Shown here in pieces: positions 55,014 to 64,000 of a stretch of 64,000 bases of DNA. A model generated the notes under the pieces. That model worked only from the letters and a program-made list of their open reading frames with translations, did not search any database and was not told the DNA's origin. The stretch spans positions 1 through 64,000 of the forward strand of contig JABYQS010000120.1 of assembly GCA_022592435.1 (NCBI GenBank), written 5' to 3'. This DNA comes from Cerioporus squamosus. Its lineage: Eukaryota; Basidiomycota; Agaricomycetes; Polyporales; Polyporaceae. Each line of letters begins with the position of its first letter. Position 1 is the first letter of the stretch. Both the position numbers and the translations under genes were made by a program.

Positions 55014-57404
55014 CTATTTCTTCTTCTTCTGCTCGCTCTGGTCCTCGCTGTGTATCCACTTCTTCGGCACGCCGCGCGCGACCAGGAGGTCCGTCACGGC
55101 CTTGATCTGCTTCCCCTGCACCATGACTTCCAGCGCGTTGGGCTTGCCGTGGACTGGGGACACTGCATGTCAGCGAGAGACAGGTGAGTGAGCAAAGACT
55201 AGGACGGGAATAAGGATGGAGAGAAAGCGTACCTGCCGTGGAGCTGGCGCACGTCTTCCGCAGCTCCTCTGCCAGGTCGTCCGCCTGCAGCCCGAATGCC
55301 TCGAATCCCGTGAGGAGCGTGCACGCCTTCCGTCCCTGGCGGATCTTCACGATGACCGAGGTGGGCTTCAGCTCGCCTTTCCTGCAGCGCGAACCGTCGT
55401 CCGTCAGCTCTTCGACGGCAGCACAGGCATTAAGGGGGAGCAAGTATAGTTAGGTACTCACTTCCGGACAGCGTCCCGGCCTTCGACCCGGATCTCGTGC
55501 CACGTCTGCATGTGCGCCCGGACACGCTTCAGGACCTCCTCGCGCTTCATGAAGTCAGGCGTGTCTTCGCCCTTCACCGACACTGCGGTTGCGAGGGCCT
55601 GGTCAGTGCCGACGTTGATGTACTGCTGGTCGTTCGCATTGATGAGCCCGCGAGCTGTGACGTAGCCATTCACTATAGTCTTGATGTCTGCGATCGTATA
55701 CATGTCCGACGTACTGCAAGGAGGCGAGGTACATAAGTAAGAGGGTAGAGCACGGCGTACGTACGCCAGTGGATGTGCCAGGCTTACTCTTTCTCGGCAG
55801 CGACGAAGAGCGGGACTGTCGTCCCGAAGGGCTTCCAGAGCTCGGTGACTTGGATTTCGCCTTTGCGCTTTTCCTCGGCCTCCTTCTCCTTCTGCTCCCG
55901 GCCCTCGGCTTTCTTGGCCTTCGCCTCGAGCTCGCCGATCGTGCGGTGGGGGCGCTTGCCCGCCACCGCTGGGTGCTGAGGGTAGACAGCGGTGACGACG
56001 ACGTCACCCTTCGTCTCCTTGAGCTTTAATAGGCCCTCCTTGGCGCTTGCCTTGAGGAACGACTTGACGTTCTTGAACGTCGAGTGCTTTACATCGACCG
56101 CGCTCGCGTCTGTTATGCTGCTCAGTTCTCTCCGATGAGGTTTGTGGGATCAATATAAACTTACCGACCAAGCCATTCGCCGTTAGCGCCTGGGCAGGTC
56201 GAGCAGGGAGAACATAGGAGGTCCAGAACGTCGACGCGGAGATCGGGAACGTCGAAGGAGGAACGTCAGCCAGGCTGAGGCCGATGGCTTGCAGTAGAGC
56301 AGAACGGAGGCAATCAGATACGTCTGGAAGAGGCACTGTGTGTTCAGTGACGATGATTTGAGGTTCTATCCGGGGTAACTAACCTTCTGGCGTGAGGGTG
56401 GCAGCCTCTAAGCCCTTCTCATCTGGAGCTGCCGCAGCGTCCGAAGTCGCGGAGGCCTTGGCGCCTCAGTGCTACCGACGCCAGGGGCAGGCTCCGGTGC
56501 AGCCTCACCGGTGTTTGTGCCTCTCTGACTGTCTGTAGTCCCATCCGAATGCACCAGCAAGGGTTCTTCGGTCTCCGAGGTGGGCTGGATTGGCCGCGGC
56601 TCTGGAGGATCGGCCTTCTTGTTTAAACCCATCTCCCACAACGCATCCTTCCATGTGTGGAGAACGTACACGGCCTTGCCCTTCACATCTGTCTCTTCGG
56701 CGGAGCGCAGAGTGTCAGAAGAAACGGCCATCTGTCCAACTGCCAACGGAGGTCCGAGAGCATCACGGTGATACTGCGTGATCGAGACCAACTGGTCCGG
56801 GACCAAAGAAGGCGAGTGCTGGATTACTTCCTTGCAAGCAATCAGAGCCGTCAGCTCGGTGGTGATTAGAATATCAGTGCAAGAAACATACCTCCGGGGA
56901 TCATGAGATCAGCGCCGCCGATAAGTTTTGGCACGACTGGGGCGGGTGTAGAGAGGAAGGGCAGGAGGTCCGGCCGCTTCCACAACGTGTACACTGATAT
57001 GGTCCATTAGCTAGCGCGTTGTCCGTAGAGTTCAAGACTCTTGCCTGTTGGGATGAGATCTTCTGATCCCTTCCCGAGGGTGAACCATAGAGGATCCCCT
57101 TCCGGTGATAGATACACGACCTGGAGTGTCGAGCATGAGTCACAGAGATGCCGCAAGCGGGATACGCGTCACTCACCCCAGGATCGTCAAGATGCGTGCT
57201 GAACTTCTGTGATTGCAGACCGTCCGGGACGAGGGCATCGCCTTCCTCTGGTTGCAGGACGGGATACGACTGAAGTATCCGTTGCCGCAGCTTCCTGCGA
57301 TCGGAACTGCGCAACGGAGCTATAAAGTCTCAACACCAGAGTCAACCAGAGCAGGATATGTATATACCAGACGTCTTCAGATCCGCGAGCGGTTTCTTGA
57401 ACAT
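55014..57404 (-). CDS. Translation factor eIF2D / Tma64 (ligatin)
   Basis: eIF2D delivers or removes tRNA at the ribosomal P site and helps recycle 40S subunits. About ten exons. The start MFKKPLADLKTSAPLRSSDRR is characteristic. A PUA-like region (VVYLSPEGDPLWFTLGKGSE, TLWKRPDLLPFLSTPAPVVP, LIGGADLMIPGV) is followed by an acidic linker, a winged-helix/SWIB-type part (DVKHSTFKNVKSFLKA, GLLKLKETKGDVVV, ELWKPFG, INANDQQYINVGTD) and a C-terminal SUI1 domain (GELKPTSVIVKIRQGRKACTLLTGFEAFG, VMVQGKQIKAVTDLLVARGV, PKKWIHSEDQ). Intron 56994-57044 is GC-AG. Within the linker the frame changes near 56,460: either a 44-nt intron (GTGAGG...CACTGAG) is removed or there is an indel. Confidence 0.93.
56994..57044 (-). 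other. GC-AG intron in the eIF2D gene
   Basis: Donor CAACAG|GCAAGA and acceptor ATATCAG, 51 nt, joining DLIPT to VYTLWK, which restores the conserved PUA region. Confidence 0.8.
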
Positions 57405-58152
57405 GTTGTTCGAATACAGGTACAGCACTAGTACTCGTGCAGTCACTGAAGCTGAAGAGTAACTCAGCGGCAAATTCCCACGCCATTATACTGGGCGCCT
57501 TCGCCAGGTCATCTCAGCGGCACGCTTTCGGCACGCTCGACTTTCCTCCCGCCTCCCTGCATCTTCTCAAGTATCTCCGGACACACATATCTATGGGGTT
57601 CTGCGCATTGCGAGACAAAGTTCCGTTTTCACTCACTATTGGTCTCAGTCACGGTCCAATCTTCCAGGCACTATGGTCACCAATATAAGTATCATCTGGT
57701 CGGTCACTTACAAGTTACAGTCCAAGATGTCTAGAATGTAGACACGTCCTGATTTTTCGTGTCGTGCAGCAAGGACTTCAACCCTGCAGAGGCTTGAAGT
57801 ATTGTGCGCCGCACCCCTGAGTTCACGCTATTCCGGAAGAATGGGCACCACCCTTTCCCCCACGCGAAACGTTTCAGAAGCTGCCGCGCCAACGACAGAA
57901 TGGTGGACATGTACAATGTCCTATGATAGAAGACCGAGGACCCTTGATGGTAGGACCCGGACGTAGCCTCAGCACATCGTCGCACATCACTGTTTTAAGC
58001 CTTGGGGGGACCGCTTGCCAGCCCTACGTTCGCTGGTAAAGTGCTGACGCTGCGTCGACTACAGGTGGATTTATATACGTCTGTACCTCCCTGACTGTAA
58101 GTCCCGGACATTCTTCCACCACTTCCAGTGCTGGGCTGACTTCTCGACCGCG
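57405..58152. other. Divergent promoter region (eIF2D / Myb-like gene)
   Basis: About 0.75 kb between start codons of opposite genes; short frames only. Confidence 0.45.
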
Positions 58153-60207
58153 ATGAACCAGAACAGCTATACCCACTCGCCTTACTACTTGTCACCTCAT
58201 GTGAACGGTGGACAGGGCTATGTGCCGCATCCGCAAGCTGGAGTATCGCAGAATGGCGTTTCCATGCAAGCACCTCTCGGCATGCCGCAGGTGGGGATGC
58301 CGGCTGCCTGGCAGGGTTGGCAGCCGCCGGCCTTCGTTGGCTCCTCCATGTCTCGAGACATGCCACTTGTCCCGCAATGGGCAACGCCTGGGCAACATCA
58401 AGGTTTTGAGGCGGGAGGCGGTATCGTCAACCCGTTCGCTCGTCCTCTCGCACAGAGCTTGCTACAACCCATGCATCTTGGCCAGCATGATGACCTCGCA
58501 CCCGTCCACTTATCGCCCGACGACGAGCGCACACTCGTCCAGGCGCTGAAGGAAGGAGTAGCAGAGGGTCTCACACCGCGTCAGATCGTAGAGAGACTCC
58601 GAATTGTATGTCATTTGCCAAACGGGTCATTCAAGTGCTAATATCTTCAACGATATCTAGACAAACAATCATGGTGGTATCCGTCAGTCGTGCTTCTGTC
58701 CCTCACCGCGGGCACCTTTGACTGACCTCTCCTTGACTGCAGGTTGGAAGGATCTCTTTCTGGATAACGTAGAAAGGCTCTTCCCGCAGGTGTTCTCATC
58801 ACGATCGAGTCCGCGGTCTTACGGACCTATCCCATGCTCGTCTGCTTCCCAGACACAAAGCTCGTCCTCATCTACTCGCAGTCCCGAACGGTGAGTCTAT
58901 TGCACGTTGTGCTGCCGGACTCACTAATTCATTATTTACTCCAGATCTGACTTCATTCAACACCAAGAAAGACGCAACTTTACTCTACCCGACGTGGGAG
59001 CTTCTCGTCGGACGTCTTGCAGGCGCACAAGGAATCGTCATCGCACGAACAGCTACACACGCAACGAAGCTGTACCCGCGTCAGCAGCCTCTACATCGTC
59101 CAGCCAGCTCAGCAGCCATCGATCGAAAAGGCGGCCCCTCCTCGAGTACCACGCTAACACGCTCATACCACCTTCGATTTATTCGCGCAAGCCGAAGGCG
59201 CCGAATGACACCCGTCGCGGTTCTATCAAGTTTACCGACGGCGACAAGGTTTTCTTCATTCACTTCCTGCGTTGGCGTTTGCGAGAGGGTGACGTGCCAG
59301 AGAGGTCCCTTCTTTACCAAGAGCTCGCAGACTGAGGTTGGTTTCACGATCACACCATTTGAAGCCGCTTCTGACCATGCTTCCTCTTGCGCAGACTCCT
59401 CACCATGACGCCGAAGCGTGGAGGAAGCACTGGGACAGTGCGCCCTCGCTCCCTGATCGTATCTACATCGAGGCTCGCAAGCGGGCTGACAACGAGCGGG
59501 CCTTCCTGGATGATGGCACCAGATCTACCGCAGACTCCAGCGATGGCGAGGACGCTGGGACAAACCGGGTATTCCAACACAAGGCGCCTCCGCTTATGCA
59601 AGGATCGGGCCGCCCTGCAATTACTAGGTTGAACCGGCGCATCACAGAGGAAGACCTCCACAAGATGGCCGAGTTCCTGGTTGAGAAGCGGCAGTACTTG
59701 CACCTCAAGAGCCAGAGTGAATTGTGGAGGGAGTTCTATCTTCGAAAGGAGGTGCGAGTCAAGTTATCATTGCCCTGACCTTCAGCGAACTTACCCTCCC
59801 GACCCCGCAGAACAAAGACAGACGAACCTACAATGGGTGGAGAGGTGCCGCACGTTATTATGAGCCTCGTCAGTTTGCAAATTCTCGTTGCTCCTAGTGC
59901 TTGAATCCTGCTGATCTTGGCTTTCCCAGAGATCCGACAGTATGTTGATGAGATCGTGGCCCGGCTCGCCTCGGAGTCAGACTCGGCGAGCGAGGAAAGG
60001 GAGGTGGACGAGCGAACCCAGCCCACTGGGGAACTCTCTCTCAGTCGAGCTTCGGAGCCGACCACCTCTAACCTTCACGAGCAGGTCCAAGAGGCAACGA
60101 GCCGCAGCGCGAGCCCATCTCTCATACGGTCCGTTTCGGAGGGTGAGAGCAACTCGGACCTGGATGAGAAGCGCGTCAAGGTGGAGATCATAGACTTGAC
60201 GAATTAG
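58153..60207 (+). CDS. Nuclear protein with Rap1-type Myb/SANT repeats
   Basis: A multi-exon protein. The N-terminus is Gln/Pro/Met-rich (MNQNSYTHSPYYLSPHVNGG), then a short helical part (SPDDERTLVQALKEGVAEG, LTPRQIVERLRI) and a Ser-rich basic region. The central part reads IKFTDGDKVFFIHFLRWRLR, SLLYQELADQTPHHDAEAWRKHW: the spacing of F-T..D..F, ELA..PHH and W...W fits the Rap1/TERF2IP-type Myb domain. A second, weaker SANT-like part follows (ITEEDLHKMAEFLVEKRQYL...WREFY...TYNGWRGAARYYE). The tail is acidic and ends KRVKVEIIDLTN, which resembles a SUMO-interacting motif (IIDLT). A role at chromatin or telomeres is an inference. Introns are regular, with some boundaries near 59,330-59,400 and 59,870-59,930 uncertain. 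Confidence 0.7.
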
Positions 60208-60607
60208 CCCCCAACATTTCTTGCGCACTTGCTCAGTATTCTCGGTCAAGCGGTTTTGTTAGGTTCACCAATCGCTAGCAGCGAACTTCGCACGTTATCT
60301 TATCTTCATCGCGAAACGCCCATAGGCCGTCCTTTCGTCAGACTAACCACCAGCTGTCGCGGTGCTCTCTCAGCTATTCTCACTTAGCTTGGTGAGATAT
60401 TGGTTCATTGCGTTGGAAGTCCGTTATATTCGCTTTCTGAGCAGGAACGGCCGGTGGTTCACAGCGAATAATTCCATATTCAATCGGTGATCCGTCACGG
60501 CGGCCGCCCGTCGGGAATAGAGTTTTAACTCGACCCCTCTTAGGCATACATATCTCATAGGTCCGTCGCTGAGCTTAGTCCGGAACGTCCACTCTAACCT
60601 CCCGCCC
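60208..60607. other. Intergenic spacer
   Basis: Tandem spacer of 400 nt; no gene seen. Confidence 0.45.
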
Positions 60608-62099
60608 ATGTCGTCTGAATACAGTGGTGTCAATCAGTCCGACATGGACATCAACAAGGACCTCTGGGAGCTCTCGCGGATCATCTTCTCCTACCCCGCG
60701 ATCGACAACCATGCACACGCCTTCCTCCGAGAGGAGTACAAGGATGCATACCCTTTCGAGGGTCTCATTTCCGAGGCGCAAGGCAATGGACCGCTACTCC
60801 GCGATTCGGTGCACACGCTCGCATGCTATCGTGCCACAACTCAACTCGCGAAGCTCTTCGGACTGGGCCCGAATGCAGACTGGGAAGCCGTGAAGGCACA
60901 CCGCAGCTCGATCCCCTACGAGCAGCTGTGCAGGACGTGTATGGAGCCGACGAACATCCAGTGCATCTTGATCGACGACGGGCTTGGTGGGAAGGACAAG
61001 GACAAGATGTACGACTACAAGTGGCACGATCGCGTCACGCACAGCCCGACGAAGCGGATCGTGCGTGTTGAGGTAGTTGCGGAGGTACTTGGATTCTGGT
61101 CTACAAACGCGTCAGAGTCGTTCTGACATATGCATCTCAAGGAACTTCTGAAGCGCGCGATGGATAAGCAGATTGCGGACGGCAACGCCTCTCCGGGCGA
61201 CCTCTTCAAGTTCTTCGTGAGAGAATTCAACGGGGTGCTGAAGGCCAGCGCTGCGGACCCAGAGGTAGTCGGGTTCAAGTCAATCGCATGCTACCGGACA
61301 GGCCTCGATGTCTCCACCTCGCAGGATCCATCGGCCATCGAGCGGGCTATCATGACGATGCTCCTTGTGTATGTCGCGAAGCACGACCTCCGGCTTGCGG
61401 ATAAGCCGATCAACGACTTCATCGTGAACATGACCATGCGCATATCTGCAGAGTGTGGGAAACCCGGTATGTGATCGTTCGTTCTCCCTACCACCCCGGG
61501 ACCCGTCTAACGGAATTCTGCAGTCCAGTTCCATACAGGATTGGGCGACAACGATATCACTCTCAACCTCTCCTCTCCGTCGCACCTCCAGCCCCTCATC
61601 AAAGCATACCCAGATACTAAGATTGTCCTCCTTCACTCGAGTTACCCGTATACCCAGGAGGCAGGCTATTTAACAGCTGTTTACGAGAATGTTTTCCTTG
61701 ACTTCGGCGAGGTCTTCCCGTTCGTGAGTCCCGATGGGCAGCGGGAAATCCTCAGGCAAGTCCTCGAACTCACCCCGACAAATAAGATGATGTGGTCAAG
61801 TGAGTCTTCACATACACCTTATTCCTCGCCTCTTACTCACAACTCCCATAGCTGATGGGCACTTCTGGCCTGAGTCGTACTACTTGGGCACGCTACAAGC
61901 GCGGCAAGCTCTCTTTGAGGTGCGTGTTCGTTGCGCTCGGTGCTACATTGGATACTCATTGCGCGTCCAGGTCCTCGAGAGCTCGATCAGAAAATGGGAA
62001 CTCACGCTACCCCAGGCTATTGGGATCGTCAAACGTGCATTCTTCGAGAACGCGAATAGGATATACAACCTCGGACTGGAACCACGCGTACAGCTTTGA
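60608..62099 (+). CDS. Amidohydrolase (Amidohydro_2, FluG N-terminal-like)
   Basis: A TIM-barrel metal-dependent hydrolase of the amidohydrolase-2 family, similar to the N-terminal domain of the developmental protein FluG, without the glutamine-synthetase domain. Key parts: the metal-binding start IDNHAHAFL (HxH), PYEQLCRTCMEPTNIQCILID, DDGLGG, KRIVRVEVVAE, FKSIACYRTGLDV, the VQFHTGLGDNDI strand with the metal His, IVLLHSSYPYTQEAGYL (second His), NVFLDFGE, MMWSSDGHFWPE (metal Asp) and a helical end with FFENANRIYNLGL. One exon joint needs the intron starting GTACTTGG and ending CATCTCAAG around 61,084-61,140, which has a CTGAC branch but a weak AAG acceptor; without it the frame stops at 61,126. 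Substrate unknown. Confidence 0.9.
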
Positions 62100-62645
62100 A
62101 CGTATTTGGACTATCAGGCGAGTCGAATTTGTGAGAGCATATGTACTTTGCGCAGAGTATACGGGTGTAACAGAACGATGCATATGACACTAAGTATTGT
62201 ACGGATTCCTCTTCCTCTTCTTTCTCGTCGACGGCCCAGGTCTTCCTCACGTGCATTCTCCATGGTTGTAGCCTCCTTGTCTCGAGCAAAAGCGACGAGA
62301 CCTGTAGGATGTCACGTTGGGCCAGTCTGGCCTGGCAGAACATACATGACCAATACCTGACAGTCAGTTGTCAGTGTACGCACTTCGAATCATGGGAGTC
62401 TGACGTATGGTGTGTGGCCGATTTAAGGTACTCGTATATCGGCCGTGAGTAGAACGTACGGTGTTTGGGGAAGGGCTTCAACTCTTCCGGCTTCCCAGTC
62501 GCAGATGACGGGACCAGTAGGGAGGATAAGATAAGATAGCATACACGCGCCCTGATCTTATCAGATTGCGACTGGCTGACCGACCCCGACCCTCAGCTCC
62601 TCCATCCTCCGTCTCCAGTCGCTGCAAAACTTCCCGCCGCGAACG
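62100..62645. other. Intergenic spacer
   Basis: No supported gene. Contains the promoter of the BolA-like gene and a GATAAGATAAGATAG run (62523-62538) resembling repeated GATA-factor sites. Confidence 0.4.
62523..62538 (+). promoter_or_regulatory. Repeated GATA sites upstream of the BolA-like gene
   Basis: Three GATA words in 16 nt (GATAAGATAAGATAG), about 110 nt before the BolA-like ATG. Such clusters bind GATA factors, including fungal iron regulators, and BolA2 takes part in iron sensing. Whether the site is used is unknown. Confidence 0.4.
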
Positions 62646-63150
62646 ATGCCGATTTCTGCTACGGACCTTGAGGCTGCAATCAAAGCAGCTATTCCCGTGT
62701 CACACCTGGAGATTGAGGACACATCGAATGGGTGCGGAGAGAACTACGCAGTCTTTGTCGTGAGTGAGGTAAGGTTTGTTACTTACAGATCGTGGTCTGG
62801 ACCATACGAGCAGCGCATGGGTAGTGATGTGATGATGATATTACTAGGCATTTGAGGGCAAGAACACTCTGGCCAGACACCGTTTCAGTGAGTCGCTGCG
62901 TCTGAATAAAAACCGGGAAGGACGCTGACGAACCCTCCGGATGGGCATGATACAGTCAACGAAGTGCTGAAGGAGCAAATCGCGCAGATGCATGCCTTCT
63001 CCCAGGTATGATACCTTCTGTGCTCTGCGACCGCTTACCCCCTCTCGCTCTGGACCTCGTGTGCAACCCTGGCATCTGCTAACGCCGGAACGATAGAAAA
63101 CACTCACCCCGGCACAGTATCAAGCCCACTTGGCTAAGCAGGCCGCATGA
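62646..63150 (+). CDS. BolA-like protein, cytosolic BolA2/Fra2 type
   Basis: Four exons (62646-62768, 62848-62887, 62956-63005, 63097-63150) encode 88 residues covering a whole BolA domain. Signature parts: HLEIEDTSNGCGENYAVFVVS, with the Cys that ligates the [2Fe-2S] cluster shared with a monothiol glutaredoxin; AFEGKNTLARHRFINEVLKEQI, with the invariant RHR and following helix; and MHAFSQKTLTPAQY. The lack of a mitochondrial presequence and the C in SNGCGENY indicate the cytosolic BolA2/Fra2 class, which with Grx3/4 relays iron status to nuclear regulators. A GATA cluster lies in its promoter. Confidence 0.94.
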
Positions 63151-63903
63151 TTAGGACATGAGCAACCGCTCAGCGACACATCGGGGGCGGAGACGGAGTG
63201 AAGTGACCCAGGTGCTGCTCCTTCACATAGGTGGAGAACGGAGGTGTTAGCGCATCGTAGACCGTGGGGTGTCTGACAGTATGATAGCCCGTGCGTGTGG
63301 ATTAGCAGTGTACTCGAGATGTAGGATATCAGGTGGAAGCAGCATAACAGTCGGAAGTGAGTGGTGTTTCGAGGTTGGTGAGAGCTAAATGCAAGTCCCA
63401 CCGTCAGCCTGGTAAGTCAGAAGCCTCAGGTAGATCTTATCTTATCTGCCAACACCGAGTACCCGAGCCGCACCTTGGCCGCACTGTACTGCCTTCGCGC
63501 AGCTGTCAGTGTGACAACTCTGGCTGAAGTTGGAACGTTACTAGTACACTTGACAGTCAAGTTCGACATTCTGCAGTAATCAGGTAGGAAGCTTTGAAAC
63601 ACACGCACTTATAATTCTGACCAGATGGACTCGTAGTACCAGTGGCATCGCGGTCGGTGCAACCTGCCACGAGCAATCTGTCGTGACTCGTCTACGAGTG
63701 GAGGATCATAGGCCTTGACATACCCTCTTGGTTGTACTCAATCAGCCAACATCAGCAATCAAGGAATCAGCTCTTAGCCCCAGTGCTCTCAGACAGACGC
63801 AGGATGCCCACATTCGCAGGTGAGCGGCAATCTGCGCAGAGCCTCGACATACTCACACGCAACCATCGCGAACTCTAAACTTCCTCATAACTACCACCGC
63901 ACC
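63151..63903. other. Intergenic spacer
   Basis: No gene recognised; short frames only. Confidence 0.4.
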
Positions 63904-64000
63904 ATGCTAGAGCTACGCAACAAGGCGGCCAAGATGGCGGATGCCACAGGGTCGAAGATCACGAACACCAAGGACCGTATGCAAAGCCAGCCGAGCAAGA
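63904..64000 (+). CDS. Start of a gene cut by the window edge
   Basis: An ATG in good context (ACCATGC) opens a frame of 32 codons that runs off the window, reading MLELRNKAAKMADATGSK, followed by a hydrophilic, Lys- and Gln-containing stretch. The composition resembles the N-terminus of a soluble or adaptor protein, but too little is visible to name it. Confidence 0.4.
   Translation, partial: MLELRNKAAKMADATGSKITNTKDRMQSQPSK

Overview
The window is nuclear DNA of a filamentous basidiomycete, most likely an agaricomycete. The evidence is GC-rich sequence, many 50-65 nt introns with GTRNGT donors and CTGAC-like branch sites, and families typical of that group: lipopeptide mating pheromone precursors, a DUF6533 membrane protein, and divergent F-box-like/leucine-rich proteins. 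I lean towards a polypore relative, but the sequence does not prove the order.

The central feature is a B-type mating (pheromone) region. Five tiny pheromone precursor genes, 39-42 codons each, share an MDAF start and an H-S-G-C-aliphatic-aliphatic-A end (CaaX box). They lie at 1.7, 31.8, 33.7, 38.4 and 40.7 kb. All five have a TATA box 117-147 nt before the start codon and a putative 58-65 nt intron in the 3' UTR, 16-43 nt after the stop. The 38.4 kb copy is frameshifted. A Cla4/Ste20-type PAK kinase (PH-CRIB-kinase), an effector class linked to mating loci in basidiomycetes, sits at 7.8-11.5 kb. I found no STE3-type receptor in the window, so receptors must lie outside it or have been lost here.

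Layout: 0-2 kb, pheromone 1. 3.0-5.9 kb, a CsbD-like stress protein, a single-pass membrane protein and mitochondrial uS19. 7.8-11.5 kb, the PAK kinase. 12.3-16.1 kb, CNOT11 (CCR4-NOT) and a DUF6533 protein, both minus strand, followed at 17.7-18.3 kb by a decayed partial copy of CNOT11. 19.4-28.7 kb, four F-box/LRR-like genes and an RG-rich acidic protein. 28.8-41 kb, a gene-poor stretch carrying pheromones 2-5 around a Tps2/Tsl1-like trehalose synthase-complex gene. 41.5-42.9 kb, a fifth F-box-like gene. 44-54.7 kb, two paralogous secreted M28 metallopeptidases (the first decayed) enclosing tRNA-Asp, a secreted FAD amine oxidase and a 7TM-like membrane protein. 55-63 kb, housekeeping-type genes: eIF2D/Tma64, a Myb/Rap1-like nuclear protein, an amidohydrolase and BolA2. 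A new gene starts at the right edge.

Functionally the window joins mating signalling genes (pheromones, PAK kinase) to ordinary metabolic and translation genes. Several frameshifts (pheromone 4, both M28 genes) are either real decay or assembly indels, and I keep those possibilities apart below. Exon boundaries were read by eye from splice consensus and frame, and most have not been checked against any transcript.
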